DNA of 64,000 bases from Flammulina velutipes (lineage: Eukaryota; Basidiomycota; Agaricomycetes; Agaricales; Physalacriaceae), in NCBI GenBank assembly GCA_011800155.1, contig CM022373.1, positions 1,550,001-1,614,000 of the forward strand, read 5' to 3'. A program made the translations under genes and the position numbers. Under the pieces are notes generated by a model. It saw only the letters and a program-made list of their open reading frames with translations, ran no database searches and was not told the DNA's origin. Shown piece by piece: positions 1-13,766 of the stretch; position 1 is the first letter of the stretch; each line of letters opens with the position of its first letter.

Positions 1-216
1 AACTTAGACAGACTGCAGGGGAGGATGAGCAGAACAATGCAAAGGCTAATCAATTGTTACAAGATTTCGACTCGGTGAGTCCTGGCCTATTACCTCGTAT
101 TGTATAAACTGAACGTTCTTCAGATACTGAAAGAATGGGCCCAACTTCCGGAGGACGAGATAGAGGAATGGGCTCGCAAAGCACTCGAGGGAACCGAGTC
201 TACGATGCGAGCCTAA
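1..216 (+). CDS. 3' end of an unrecognised gene (partial)
   Basis: Only the C-terminal end of the gene lies in the window. Two coding exons, 1-74 and 124-216, are joined across a consensus intron (75-123, gtgagt...ttcag). They encode about 55 residues ending in a TAA at 214-216. The visible tail is acidic and probably helical, with a Trp-rich stretch (KEWAQLPEDEIEEWARKALE). No domain could be named. The protein begins upstream of the window. It converges on the pyruvate carboxylase gene. Confidence 0.6.
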
Positions 217-754
217 CGCAGAATTTATCGGAATATACGTATGGCCCTACTATCTGTATCTGGACGCGTTATCTTACTTGATTATTGAAATGCGTTGAGA
301 TTCGGGTTACTTATGTCAACAGCTTCGTCAATGGTTAAAGACGCCGACAATATGAAGGTCCCGTTGCTCGTACGCCTCCTAAGCTTCGACTAACCGGGGA
401 CCAAGAACGAGGCCTACTACAGCGGTACCGCATCTAGTTCTGGATCTCTGATAGTCGCTGAACGTTGAACGCTTACAATGCTAAATCTCTAAGCGTCGCT
501 TGTAGCGCTACTACTAACTCTGGGCCACAATAGTAATTATTGGGGTGTTCCGCGGGGTGAACCCTACCTCTGCACCTCGATTGCACCTAATTGCCCGCGT
601 GTCCATTACAAATCCCTTCATTCACAAAACCCTGCCATTCAAAAGGTTGAGCGCTGTAAGTTGAACGTTCTGGACATTAGACATTGTGGCGAGATCCCAT
701 CATTTCTTTACAGTATAATACACGTTACAAATTGCTCTAGTATTCACCTGCTCT
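217..754. other. Convergent intergenic spacer
   Basis: This 538-bp spacer lies between the stop codons of the left-edge gene and pyruvate carboxylase. I see no reading frame with splice support and no tRNA-like fold. It should hold both 3' untranslated regions. Confidence 0.5.
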
Positions 755-3700
755 TCAATGTACAATTTCAACAGTCAAGTCACCCTGGTTGATGGAGTCG
801 CCTATAGGACGTGTGTCAGCATCTCATCGCTCATAGATATATGAAAATGGCATCTACCTTCATGGACAGCAACCCGCTTGACGTGGCCAGAAACCGGCGC
901 AGTCACAGCAGATTCCATCTTCATGGCGCTCAGGACTGTAGAATGAAATGAGAAAGGATCCCTGGCCGTGCGTTCAAAAAGCTTACCACAAACGGGATCG
1001 CCCTTCTTGATTTCCTGGCCCTCTTTCACCCTGACCTCGACAACAACACCAGACATTGGTGCACCGACAGATCCGGGCTCATTCGTCGCCTTCTCCCGCG
1101 AAAGTGTCTCGACAGCCGAATTCTTATCCTCGACCGAAACAGCACGAATCTGTCAAACATTCGGATCAAGTTGTCAAAAAGATTTTGAGGGCTTACTTCT
1201 CCATTGACCTCGAACCAAACGTCACGCTGAGCACGGTCTTCAACAACTGGACCGACGGCCATGAGACGAATGATGAGTGTCTTTCCCTTCTCTATGGAGA
1301 TGTGCATCTCTTCGCCAATGTCGGGACGACCCAGGAAGTAGCGCGTGGGAATAACACTAGAAAGATTTGGTTCCATGATTCGCTCAATCTCCGGCGTTTG
1401 ACACTCACCTAAGATCACCGTATTTTTCAATGAAAGATTGATACTCTTCAAAGACCTGACGTGCAAAGGTTAGTAGTGCCGCCCGATTACGCCCGATTGT
1501 CCACATACCTTGGGGTACATGACATACGAGGTTACATCTGCGTCTGTGATGTGCTTGCCAAATTTACTTCTCAGCTCCGCCTTGATCTTCTTGAAGTCAA
1601 GAGGTTCCATCGTAGCCCCGGGTCGGCCGTCGATTCTGGGCTTATTGCGAATAATATGCGTTCGTAGAGGTTCAGGGAAACCGCCCACAGGCTGTCCGAG
1701 ATAGCCTTGGAAGAATTCTACGACAGACGACGGGAAGTCAAGTTGCTCAGCACGCTCCAGAACATCTTTCTTGCTGAAGTTGTTGGAGGTCATCCATTGA
1801 GCGAAGTCTCCCACCACCTTGGACGAAGGCGTGACCTTGACGATATTCCCGCACTGTAACGCCGAGTTAGTTATGCAGTAATGATGGTGTACACATCCAC
1901 TTACCAGCTCGTTGGCTTCGATGTATTTCTGTTTGATAACTAGAGAGTATTGATGAAATCAACTCATCTCTGACCCGGATAAGTACTTACCAGACCATTG
2001 AGTGCCCAATCCGAGTTGAGAAGCTTGGAACTGGGTAACTGTAAGCGGGGGAACATTGTATATGGGCGGTGAGTCTTACCATAAGGTTAGTGTATTGACC
2101 ACCAGGCATCTCGTGATCGAAGACACTTGAATCGGAAGCTCGGACGTTCGCTTCGAAGCAGCTGTACAGCAATCGGACTTGACTCCAGTACAGATTAAGC
2201 GCCTGTATGTCTTCGTATCGAATTCCAGTGCCAAGTTTCGTTTGCTCGAGCGCCATACATACGGCACCCATAGACGGTTGTGAGGTCAATCCAGACATAC
2301 CTAACACCAGGTCGGTCAGAATTCAGATAAAGTTGATATAGAGCACGCTTACTGTCGATGGCAACATCAACTACATCAGCACCTGCAGCGGCAGCGGCAA
2401 TCATACTAGCAGCAGCAATACCCGCGGTGTCGTGCGAGTGAACATGTATAGGCAGATCAGGATACTTCTCCCTGATAGCGCCGATAAGACTGAGATTGGG
2501 CGTAAGTCGGAGGTTGCGAAATGGCACGAAAGGACTTACAGCTTCGCAGCTTCTGGTTTCAGCAATCCAGCCATGTCTTTCACACCAAGCACATGGATGC
2601 CTTCATTCACGAGTTGCTCCACAAAGTCCAGGTAATATTTCAGCGTGTACTTCACTTCCTTGGGGCTGGCGACGTCCCCGCTATAGCAGACCACGGCCTC
2701 GCACACACCGCCAGCTTTTTTGGCGGCATCGATGCCGAGTTTCATCTGTCAAGCAGTCATTAGTGCTGAGAAAGACCTCGATCAGATGAAGTCTTACATT
2801 CTCTGCAAATTATTCAATATCTGGCACGATGGGGAAAGGCAGTGACTTACCAAAGTAATTCAGTGAGTCGAAAACGCGGAAAATATCAAGACCGTTCTCT
2901 ACTGCCTTCTTCGAGAAGTCGTAGATAGCATTATCACTGGGGATAAATGAGTTTGAATCTTCACGTAGAAAATATCGGGCTTACGGGTAGCTAGTGTAGC
3001 CAACGCCGTTTGCGCCTCGAACAAGGGCTTGAAGAGGGATATTTGGCACGAGCTTCCTGAGCGTCCTCTGAGGAGAGGTTCAGTTACACACGAGAGCCAA
3101 ATAGCTAAATAACATGCCAGTCTCTCCCAGGGATCTTCGTACAAGAATCTCATCGCCACATCAAATGTAGCACCACCCCAGCATTCCAAGCTGTAGGCAT
3201 TAGCAAGTGCATGACTAGTTTCTTTTGCGATATTTGCCATGTCCGTAGTCCGGAGACGCGTGGCCAAGAGAGATTGATGAGCATCACGCCACGTAGTGTC
3301 CATGATGAGCGTTCCGGGATATGCACGAACGGCTTTCGCAAACTCTTCAGGGCCTTTCTCGACGATGATGTTACGCCATCCGACTTCACAAGGGAACGTA
3401 GTATCGAGTGGGGCGCCATTAACGGGGTCTTCGCGGTTCTGGAATTTGGGAATGACAACATCATCTTTGAGGCCTGGTTCACCCTAAGTTGAAAGATGAG
3501 ACTCCTCGCCTCCAAGATAAACAGACTGTCTACCGTTTGGCCCTTGATAGAACTGCCATTGACAGCAAGATCTCCTAGATATGCGAGTAACTTCTGTGCT
3601 CGGTTTTGACTCTGCACCAGTTTGAAGAGATCAGGTGTGTCGTCGATAAACTGGTGCATTTTGAGTATTTGGAGGATATTTAAAAGGTTCAACTTACTGT

Positions 3701-5549
3701 GGTCCAAGTCTTTCCACCGATGAAAACATCATGGGTCAGTAGACGGAAGAGGAAGGGAATGTTAGTCTGTCCACCGTTAGCTTTACTGGCCATTCATGCT
3801 GTAAATAGCACTGACCTTGACGCCACGGATCCGGAACTCCACAAGAGCACGAAGCATCTTGCGACGAGCAACTTCATAGGTGGTTCCACTGACGGTACAC
3901 TTGACCAACAAACTGTCGTAATGAGGCTTGGAATAATGTGAGTGAGCCTTACACCGACTAGTGTGAAGATATCTACCGTAATTTGGGCACCTGCGAACCC
4001 AGACGAAGCGTCCAGACGGACACCATTGCCACCAGCACTGCGATAAACTTCAATCTTTCCAGTGTCCGGCTGGAATCCTGTAGCAGCATCTTCAGTAGTT
4101 ATGCGACACTGGATTGCAAACCCTCGTTTGGTGATGGCATCTTGGGTGAGACCAAGTTGAGGTAGGGTTGCGCCAGCAGCGATCTGGATCTGGGCGGCTA
4201 CGATATCGATTCCAGTTATTTCCTCTGCGATTAGGTTAGATGAAGTGTGTCCACGTATATCAGTGATTGACCTACCTGTGATGGTGTGCTCGACTTGAAT
4301 ACGAGGGTTAATCTCGATGAAGTAGTGACGTCCCATCTGGTCAACCAAGAACTCAGCAGTTCCAGCATTCCTGTATCCAACGCTCTTTGCCAACTTAATC
4401 GCATCGGCAAGGATAGCTTGTCTGACCTCTTCTGGTAGATGGGTAGCGGGAGCGACTTCAACAACTTTTTGGTGACGTCTCTGCACTGAGCAATCACGTT
4501 CGAATAGATGGATAGTGTTTCCTTCAGCGTCAGCAAGGAGCTGGACTTCTATGTGGCGAGGACGTTCAAGGAAACGTTCGATGAAGACAGTTCCGTCACC
4601 GAAAGCCGCTTTGGCTTCACTGACAGCACGCTCAAAGGAGTCCTTGAAGTCGGCTTGCTCTCGAACAACACGCATGCCGCGTCCGCCACCACCCATCGCA
4701 GCCTTGATAATTACTGACTTCCGGATCAGGACATGGGGGAAATGAATGGATATCAAACGTACCGGGGAAGCCGTGTTCCTTAATGAAGGCATCACCGTCT
4801 GAATAGGTATCAACAGGTCCTGGAGTTCCCGGTACGACGGGTACGCCGACCTTGATGGCTGGTACGACGACGCGTCAGTTTCAGGGAGTATGATAGGCGA
4901 GCAGTGTACGCACCAAGACTCCTGGCCTTGGTCTTGTCACCGAGCCCATCGATGACCTCAGGAGATGGTCCGATGAAAGCAAGGCCTGCTTGCTCGACCT
5001 TTCTTGCGAATTCGGCGTTCTCTGACAAGAAACCGTATCTGAGAGGTATGAGACATGGAAAACATGGCATGGATGGATAGATGCGAACCCGGGATGGATC
5101 ATATCGACACCGTGCTCGAGAGCTATCTTAATGATGTCGTCCTGGGCAAGATACGCGCCCACAGGAGTGAGCCCTTTGCCGACTTGATAGGCCTCGTCGG
5201 ACTGGATGCGGATATGAGGATGGTGACTCGGACACCCCAACGGATTGTACGCACTTTCTGACGATGCGCCGATAAGCGATCCTCAAAGGAATAGATAGCC
5301 ACGGTATGCATTGCCAGCTCATGGGCGGTTCTGAAGACACGAATAGCGATTTCCTGTGGAAAAATTAGGGGGGAAAGATGTATGCGTTGGAAGACGTACG
5401 CCACGGTTGGCAACCAAAATCTTTGTGAGGGGACCGGCGTGGCCTGCAGCTTTTCTCCTCATCGTCTGAATAGAGTGCACTGGTGTACCAGGCGCGCTGG
5501 GCGAACCCGCGAACATTGCAGCCAAGCGTGGAGGATGCAAGGTAGTCAT
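755..5549 (-). CDS. PYC: Pyruvate carboxylase
   Basis: This biotin enzyme carboxylates pyruvate to oxaloacetate with ATP and bicarbonate, refilling the TCA cycle; fungal forms are usually cytosolic. The N-terminal ATP-grasp biotin carboxylase domain starts [16 protein letters not shown] and contains the glycine-rich loop GGGGRGMR and the motif [12 protein letters not shown]. The central carboxyltransferase domain has [16 protein letters not shown] and [10 protein letters not shown]. The C-terminal biotinyl domain carries AMKM, with the biotinylated Lys codon at 919-921. Introns resolved near the 3' end are 802-857 and 936-986, which give the true end [16 protein letters not shown] with a stop at 755-757. 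The gene has many introns and encodes about 1190 residues, the normal family length. The ATG at 5547-5549 is the first Met before the conserved start. No obvious mitochondrial presequence is seen. Confidence 0.95.
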
Positions 5550-5815
5550 GGTGGAGAGACAAGAGACAAACGCCGGACCGATCTGCGCGCTTTCAATCGT
5601 CCACCTAGGGGTAGATCGGATGAGGATATTACTTAACTCCACTACAGGCGTAACAGTAAAGAGCACGGGTATAATGATAAGGGTTCTAAGTGATACGGGC
5701 AGCTACTCAGAGTTGCCCAGCCAATATACATCGCGCGTCGAAACGGATATAACGCGGACAGCCCGCTCCATCGCCGCGTCTGGCTGCTATCTCCCCCAAG
5801 CCACACATACTGAGA

Positions 5816-7330
5816 CTATGCTCTGCGACTGGACAGGGGGATGATAGTCTCTGTGACTTCCGCCTTTTTCTGGTTGTTCTTTGCGATGGCGTATAGTACT
5901 CCGGCGAAAAAGCCAACCCCAATCGCTGACACGGACCCAAGTGTTACTACGTCTCCAAAGAACAACATCCCTGACGCTGCGACAGGCAATTTGTTTAGTG
6001 CCCCAACCATGCTAAGAGAATCGTTAAGACGACGCGTCTATCTCTGCGGTTGGCCACGCACCTATACGTCGTGCTACTCGTCGTCCTGATACACCATGCG
6101 GTGGTATAGGAGATACCAACGGCGGCCGCGCCAGAGAACGCGATAGCCATTAACAGAATTCTTCGCGTCTCCTCCGGGCTGTCAACGAACATATTAGCAA
6201 AGCGAATGGGTTGGGCAGTGACAGGGGATTTACAAGTTTCGCGTTAGGTTATCGGTACCCCAATCTTCCACTATTATCGAGAACAGCGCCATCACAGGAA
6301 TGCATAAGAGATTCGAGTAAAACATGGAATCCCAGTCTGAAAACCCGGTCACTTTGATTCTTCTACGCATTGTTAATACCTGTGTCCGCGCTATAGGAAT
6401 GGGTCAGGCGTCACAAAATTAATGAGAACTGACGTATGCCGCGCTCGTCAGACAATTCATGAGCATCCAAAAGTATCCAATGTTTAGACGTTGGACCGCA
6501 CCAGACATGCTTCTGAGGCTTTCGAGGCTGACACCTGGAGTACCTGGAGTCATATCGCTCAAGCTTAGAGTAGCCGACACATCCGACCAGGCAGCGATTA
6601 CGGAGGAGAATACCTATTATGCTCAGCTTCTGCTTCTCAATGGAAAACCACACATACCATAAAGACAAAGGCAACAAAGGTCAAACCTGTGACCCGGCCA
6701 CCAAACCATATGGTTTCGCCGTACGCCTATCAGACTTTCAGCCAGCGTGAAGGGAAAGTGGGGGAGTGCGTTACAATGAGGATGATTGTCAAGTTCTTGA
6801 AGATGGTGTATACTGGAATGCTGAGATATTGCTATACTTTGATCAGCAATAGAAGCAAATGGACAACGTAATGCTCACCAGGCTTTTTGAACCCGTGTAT
6901 ATCACAAAGACCAGCATAAAGCTGATAGGAAACCACGCTTTGGCATCTTTCCAATCAAAGGCCCGAAAAGATATAATGCCCATTTTCTTGACGGCCACGA
7001 CACAAGACACGCACACCATGGACTGCATGCATAGCAGCAGGAATGTCATGGAAAAATCGGCGCCGGAGACGACAAACTGACAACGTCCGTAAGTCCATGA
7101 AGAGGTGGTGGGAAGTGTCGAATACGGACTTTGTTGACTAGAGTCATCAAGATGGACGCGAAGCAGTAGCAGAGTATTGGTGGTGCTTTGCGTTGTTCAG
7201 AGAAATATTCATTTAGTTGTAAGTAGCACGCACCTGAAGAGCTCTGTACTACATCTTGGACGCTACTCGACGGGCTCGTCGCAATGTCGCGTCTCAGCCT
7301 ATCGTCTGCCGACGGTTGACGGGCATGCAT
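5816..7330 (-). CDS. VRG4: Golgi GDP-mannose transporter
   Basis: This multi-pass nucleotide-sugar transporter moves GDP-mannose into the Golgi lumen in exchange for GMP. It supplies mannosylation of proteins and sphingolipids. The joined exons give the Vrg4 hallmark segments in order: [80 protein letters not shown] and [20 protein letters not shown] is the GDP-mannose recognition motif of this family. The FYSN segment stands where yeast has YYNN. One intron ending at ...gttgacag restores [13 protein letters not shown]. About eight short introns are needed. The start ATG is at 7328-7330. It could work with the PMT2 and chitin synthase genes elsewhere in the window in cell wall building, though that link is only inferred. 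Confidence 0.92.
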
Positions 7331-7605
7331 CCCTCGTTTCGCTACTTCTTGGGCGATACAGAATGTTGAGCGCAGGCCAAAGCTCTAGCAGTATTGTGAT
7401 GGGTGAACAAAAGCACACGAAGAATTGACAAATTTGTGCCACGCCCACATGACATCATGTGCCTCGTTCTGTTGACTCTCCTCTCGGGCTCATTGACTCA
7501 TTGTCGTACTAGCGACAGACTAATGACGGGGCGACAGAAGTCAGGAAAGAGCAGATTCTATTGGTATGCTTCGTATACACATTCGTTAATTTTGGTATGA
7601 GGCGT

Positions 7606-9342
7606 CTACAACGACCGAGGCAAAAGCGAGCCAACAACAACGGAAAGGGCCACCATCGCAAGTAGAACATAATATACCAGATATCCTCCCATCAAATTGT
7701 CCTTTAATGATACCGAGTAGAGAGAGTTGGCCGCAGCGGGACCTATGGCACGGAACACACTAACAGTCATCTGGCAGAGACCATTTGTGGCACCGAGGGA
7801 TGCCCTATTCGGCGACGCCGCCGAGATGTAGATGAATATTGCACCTATACAACAGGTCAGCCACAACGAGACGATAGTTTGAGTAAACGTACCATATGAC
7901 AAGCTGATGATAATCGATAGAACGAGCTGAATCGCAAGAACAACCCATACCAAAAGAGTGACACCTTGCGTTTTGAGGAGATGGCTCATGATAGGATAGC
8001 ATGCGAATACGGGGAAAGAGGATGCTATGCCGAAAAGGAATGTGAATCTCGACCCCATGGTGTTGTTGATTTTCGCAAAGAAGAAGACTTGGAATAGGCC
8101 GTTGAGCACGCCGTAGCACGACAAGATCTTCCCGATCCTTGCAGGTGACAGTCCTAGTCCTCCCAACTCCACTGGCGTCGAAAGAAATACAGGCTGTATG
8201 GCGCGGAAAGAGATGTCGACAAGAGATAACATGGCGTAATTGCCGCCTGCAATGATGACCTTCGAGATGAACAACTTCTGGAAGGGGACAGCTTGCTCCG
8301 CGGCATCTTCGACGATGGTTGAGGAGGAAGACTTGGTCTTCAGACCTTTGGAAGAAGACCTGAATAACGATCGTATGGGCTTTGGATCCTGCGCAGTTTC
8401 CTTGAGGAAGAAGTAGACGACCGCCCATGCAACGGCGGAAAAGGTGGCTGGAATGGCACACGGAAGGAAGTAAGGATACGCGCGCAAGAAATCGGAGTTT
8501 CCAAAGACATCGGGGAACTGGTCTGCTGGTCGTGACAAAGCGCCGCCGATGATGGGTCCGAGAACCGCTCCCGTGGACCAAGATATAGGCATATACGCGT
8601 ACGCCTATTTAGAGATTGGAGTTAGTTGACGATTGGAAAGATTTTGAGATTGTAACAGAAAGGCAAACCCACTTGAGATATGTTCGTTGAGTCCGTCATT
8701 TCAGCGATCATACTATGTATGCGTTAGGTCAGTCGGCAGAGGAGAAGAGACGCGATCCTACCTCTTGATCACGCCAATGTTGCCATCTATGCGCACATGT
8801 CAAAACCGATGGATGCAGAATTTTGGCAGAGTGACTCACTCAGGGCGCCGTTGAGAGCTCGACTCATGACAAGGCCAGGGAAGGTGGTAGATAGACCAAA
8901 ACAGTACATGGAAAGCGACAGTCCAAACAGTCCGGATAGAATAACAGGCTTGCGTCCAATGCGATCCGACAAACGGGACCAGTGTAGAACGGTGACGGCT
9001 TGCGTCAAGAAAAACAGAGATTGCTGATAGAGGATGAGCGTTGTGCGGCAATCGCGTAGGAAGACGTACCATTAAACCGACATAATAACCGACTTTTGTT
9101 TCGTCGCCATGAGTGATGCCGATATCGCGCATAAGCTGGTAAGGATATGAGATGTATGGCGACAAAATCCGAAGACGACGAACCTGGGGCGTAAATGGAT
9201 AAATGACCTGGGACGTGAGCGGCTCTGCGAGCTGCAATACTAATACAATACATAGTTGGAACCAAGGAAGAGGAGTCCGCTTGACTTTTGCTTGCTGAGA
9301 TCGCAGCAAAGGACTCTCCTCGTCGACTTGGGTGGCGGTCAT
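7606..9342 (-). CDS. Major facilitator superfamily transporter
   Basis: This is a 12-helix secondary transporter. It starts MTATQVDEESPLLRSQQ, a common fungal MFS start with a cytosolic leader, and shows the MFS signature DRIGRKPVILSGLFGLSLS between helices 2 and 3. A later segment, SWSTGAVLGPIIGGALSRP, matches helix 5 with its GPxxGG motif. The C-terminal half (KVIIAGGNYAMLSLVDIS to the stop) is mostly one long exon. The layout resembles fungal relatives of plant zinc-induced facilitators and yeast YCR023C. The substrate cannot be told from sequence. At least five introns lie in the N-terminal half. The start ATG at 9340-9342 is well placed, and the stop is at 7606-7608. Confidence 0.88.
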
Positions 9343-9678
9343 GATGGGAGAAGGGAAACAAGGTCAAGTCTTGGTCAAGGCTTTGCCGATAGGCTATTTG
9401 AAGACATAGCAATCTGGTGGAAATTTCGAAATTTCATTTCAAAGCGGGGGATTTACCTAATGGCTGGCTGACACACTCATTTCGTGTATTTCCCTCATCT
9501 TCTTGACGAGGGATTGGTCAAGAGTGGTGCAGCGGTCTCCTTTGGATAGGGTACGTGCCAGCGGTTGGACGTTGTTGAACCACCGCTGTTCCGCGTCTAA
9601 ACCGTCTTACGGCCCTCGCACCGATACTCCGGCCCATTGCAACCAAATTAGGCAAATTACGCCTTGCTCACAACTCTC
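9343..9678. promoter_or_regulatory. Divergent intergenic promoter region (MFS / ANY1)
   Basis: This 336-bp stretch lies between two start codons on opposite strands. It should hold the promoters and 5' untranslated regions of both genes. No specific operator or clear TATA element was recognised. Confidence 0.45.
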
Positions 9679-10861
9679 ATGTCTCCATCATGGATTTCGA
9701 CCGTGGCGTCGGTAGGTATGGCAGTTGGCCCGCCTCTGGTTACTATTATCTCTTAATTTCTACCGCATATTTTCTGACCTTGAATCCAGGTATACGCAGA
9801 CCAAGCTGTATCAATCATCCGCAAAAAGTAATCCAGTGTTCTTCGCCGTCTCGTGCTCACACCGTTCCTTACAGAGATTCAACCGGGTTCTCGCGTGACG
9901 TCTGTGCCATCTTGTCAGAGCCCCATATTGCCAATTCATTCACTTACTTATCCTTTCGGTCTAGGCTACTTGCCAACATCACAAGATGTTTCTTCTGGCT
10001 CGGGTTAGCATCCATGTCGTTGTCTCTTTCGCTGAGGACACTCATCTAGGAACATCAGGAACCACTTCGAACTTGCTCTTCTTGTCCAATCGGTCTTGAT
10101 GATCATCGCTCAGGTATGTCCCATGTGCTTCAACCCGACCTTCCTTTAACCAGTAATCCCAGCTCGCATTGCTATACATATGTATCTTGTACCGCCCAAG
10201 AATCTCTCCAGAGTCGTTAGGAACATCTACAAGGCCCTTTCACTTTTGGCAATGGACGACCTACACACAATACATTGAATTCCTCGCCGGCTTCATGTCA
10301 GTGACTAGACATCTGACTAGTAACTAATCGAGCCCCCACTAGACTTCTGCAGGCTATCTTCTTCCTAATCTTCGGCCAATCTGATATCTTTGTGGCCATA
10401 CTTGGTTTCATTGCGCTAGGTCTTGAGAGTACTCTTCCCATTCCTCAACTTTTAAGGTCCGAATACATTCTACACTACACGTCTGCCTTATTCATACACT
10501 GTGCAGCAACTATCGTCAAAAATCGCTGTACGGCTTCCGTATGTCCACCTTGGTTGGCTGGGCCGGCGGAGATGCCTTCAAGTACGAGTACTTTCCCTCA
10601 CGTTGACCCATCTCTCAATCAGTCGCTCCTAGGACCGTATACTTCTTTTTACAGGAATCACCTTTGCAATTCAAGATATGTTCCATATTTCAACTATCCA
10701 TTGATTTAGGTTAGTTTCTTGGTGCTTTCGTGGTTCGCCATTTTTGACTTCCTCCAAAAGCCATCGTTGTGCAGCGCGTGTATTATGGCAACCCGCCACC
10801 TCCTACCGTACTCGTAGACGATGAAGACCTCGAACAAGCGTTGGCTCTGACTGCTGAATGA
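9679..10861 (+). CDS. ANY1: PQ-loop repeat membrane protein (ANY1/SLC66A2-like)
   Basis: The gene is cut into about ten small exons, so no single reading frame reveals it. Joining consensus introns gives a protein of about 255 residues: MSPSWISTVASVGMAVGPPL, then VYADQAVSIIRKK, then STGFSRDV (first PQ-loop), NITRCFFWLG, FELALLVQSVLMIIAQ, a FWQWTTYTQYIEFLAGF stretch, GLESTLPIPQLL (second PQ-loop), YGFRMSTLVGWAGGDAFK, and a tail ending DEDLEQALALTAE. The order matches the Any1/PQLC1 family, which sits in the endosome-Golgi system and influences phospholipid asymmetry and flippase pathways. The first intron has a weak donor (gttact). It is divergent from the MFS gene and convergent with ERG7. 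The start ATG is at 9679-9681. Confidence 0.85.
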
Positions 10862-10940
10862 ACGGTATCAAGGCGGCAAGCTTATGAACTATCTAGACAT
10901 CTGCTACTTAAGGGTTAATTTATCAGAATAATCAACATTT

Positions 10941-13662
10941 TCATTGCAAGACGTCCTTCTCCTTGAGATCAAGAAGATACTTGTGAGCCTTCCCGAGCAT
11001 CCAGATAGGGAAGGAAAACTTGAAGTTCGGATAGGCGATGGCACATGTCTTATTGAAGACGCCTTCAATGGCTTCCTGGGCCCATGAGCCATCCTGGCAA
11101 TTGGTGTGAGCTAGTACCATTCATACAAGGGGAAAGTTCATACCGGTAATTGGCGGTCCATTACTAGTCGAACCCCCTTGTCAATGGGGCCGCTGTAGGG
11201 ATACCGACCGTACATCAATGACATAACAGCCCAGCACGTCTGGACAACTTGGGTATCGTCATGCTCAACCCAGCGCATCTCTTCGCATGTCTGGTCGCGC
11301 GTCAGCAATCGCAAATATAGTAAAAGACGGGCCGACCTTATAGCTTTCTCCCCATCCACCGTCCACCCTTTGCTTGCTCACCAAGAAGTCGCACGCTTTT
11401 CTAACACGGGCGCTATTCTCGTACGTTTCCCCAACGAGAGAAAGACTCTCAAGGGCAAACTGTGTTGCATAGGTGAAGCAAATGCCCCACGACCCAAGCC
11501 AAGCGCCTTCCGGATATTGTGCATCGTGCAGATATTTCACTGCATCTTTGATAGTTCGTCTTGTAGAGTATAAGCGGACATAAATGGCATCGCGAATGTA
11601 GTTTGACTTACTCGATATCTTTGCTGCGATAATGAGGATATCGGTTTCTAAAGTGCGACAGCGCGGTGACGACCGAGGTGGTGCATTCTGGATATGTATA
11701 TTCAGTCATGATATCAGCTAATAGATGGTTAATTAGTTGACATAAATGGTGGCACGACAATGAAATTCAGTACCAAAAACTTCAGCAGGATTGATCATTT
11801 CCAGCCATTTGGGTCCGCGGATCTTTTCGTAACTTGCGAAACCTCCGCCGGGATTCTGTAGGTCTAGCATGATATCGACCGCGTAGCATAGTCGTGTCTC
11901 AGAAACTAGATTGGGGATGAACCTGGATATCGATTAGCTCGAGGACAAGGCCGGCCGTTGAATAGAGTACTTCAAATCCTGGAGGTATAGAACGGCCTTC
12001 AAGCCCTCGGCTGTACAGTCGCTAACGGTGTAGCCTTGCTCCTTTGTGCTACAGACCATGAGTAAAGAGAAACATAACAGTAGGAAGACCTACCTGAAGC
12101 CCCAGGCACCCTTCGTCGCTTGCCTGTAGGATGTCTCGTAATGAAGCGGGTTTTCGAGTATCTGCGCTTCCTCAAGCCACTCTAAAGCCTTGACCAAGCT
12201 TTCCTTGTTCTCCTCTCTATCGGCCAGTCCAGTCTCTACAACAGCCTGGACGATAAAGCCAACGTCCCATAGTTGGCTGCCATTCGTGCCCGTCATCATC
12301 ATTCCCTCGTTCCCAAGCCACATAAAGTCTAGTCGCTTCTCCATGTGAAGTTTGTAAGCTTCGCTTTCTCTTCCTTCGCGATGGACTCTGGCGACTAGGT
12401 TCATCATTTTGGAGACGGGACCAAGGGTCTGATAGGACGTATTCTCGTCCTCGAGCACAATGAGCTTGTACGCTCGGTCGACAGCTGCGTGACGGAGAGG
12501 TGGTATGGTGCACATCTCGTAGCCCGAAAGCACGACATTGATAGTGTCGTACAACATGGAGTGAGGCGAATACAAATCACGTTTGCATACATTGTTGCGC
12601 TGGTCGGGCCAGTAGATAGAATAATAGGTTTGCGGATAGAGTTCCTAAACAATTAGTAAACTTCGAGAAGAAAGCAGGAGTAGAAAGTTCACCTCTCGCA
12701 ATGATAAGATGAGATCGTTCTCTTTAGCCTTGAATCTAATCCCGTATAGGTAGCTCATGGGAGCGTATACAGTTCTGGTATGAATCCACCAACGGTGTGG
12801 ATGGAAAGGAAGAGCATCTGGCACTAGCCTGTAAACACTATGAGATTGGTTGTAGACGTGAAATGAAGACGACATACCAAACCTCAGGAGGTACCGGGTT
12901 CAGTCCCTCCCAGTCATAGACGTTCAAGATGGCTAGCCAGAATTTTCCCCATGCAGGGGATGCGGTAGCGCCGCCTTGTACATTGTAAGCAGATACAAAT
13001 ATGAAAACGCGTCGAACTCACCGAGTTTATGCATGATGCCCCGCGCTTTCACGCAGACAGGATGATCACGGTCAACACCAAGAATACGGAGGGCGACGTA
13101 ATTTAAAGCCGTTCCGAACATTGTTGACTGCCCCTCGACGTGTCTTTGGGACGGTGTGAGTGGGTAGCACCAACATATTTGAGTAGACTGACATTCCCCA
13201 ACCTCCGTCATCGGGCCGGGCGCGGTTCATGAGGTAGCGTATCATCTCGAGGCGTTCCTCCTTCTTGAATCCCATACCAGACACATAAGAGCCTATCACT
13301 AGACCAGGCATGAGAAATAGAGGGCCGCCATATTCGCCTGGCCAGTGTCCGTCGTGGGCCTGCAAATGCTTATAGAAAGTATAGCCATTCTGAGCAGCCT
13401 CCAGCGCATTCTGTGGTTTTGGGAGATGTTCGAGTTCCTAAAATAGTGTAAGAATGGTTCAGCAGGACATAGTGGTCGGCCGTACAGTCGGAAGTCCCAT
13501 CCAGAATTTGTCCAGCGTAGTCTGAGGCCATTTAGCACATTCGTCCGGTGCTAAATATGTCCAAGTATGTCTGCCTCCTTCGCCTACGACCAGGCGCCAG
13601 CGAGAATTGTCGGTAAAAGGTTCATTTCCTGTTTCCGGCACTGCCAACGGAGAATAGGACAT
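10941..13662 (-). CDS. ERG7: Lanosterol synthase (oxidosqualene cyclase)
   Basis: This enzyme cyclises 2,3-oxidosqualene to lanosterol in ergosterol biosynthesis, at ER or lipid-droplet membranes. The catalytic motif VSDCTAEG is encoded at about 12000-12026, with DCTAE at 12006-12020; its Asp is the proton donor. QW-type repeats are visible, for example [10 protein letters not shown] and VDGGWGESY, plus [20 protein letters not shown] and [18 protein letters not shown]. The N-terminus [20 protein letters not shown] is followed by the conserved TDNSRWRL block. The last exon gives [19 protein letters not shown] and ends DVLQ with a TGA at 10941-10943. The length is about 730 residues, normal for fungi, spread over many short introns. 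Its start codon is 104 bp from that of divergent ARP9. Confidence 0.95.
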
Positions 13663-13766
13663 GGGAGTGAGAAGAGAAGAAAGGGTGGTACCACTTAGAA
13701 GAATGGCCTGACAGTTTACATGTAAAATGATATGATGTCAATCAAGCTTGGCTTCGTACCACATCA

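Noticed and set aside
10904..11092. Alternative C-terminal frame of ERG7
   Set aside because: The neighbouring frame gives the conserved [20 protein letters not shown] tail with a stop at 10941, so this one is out of phase.
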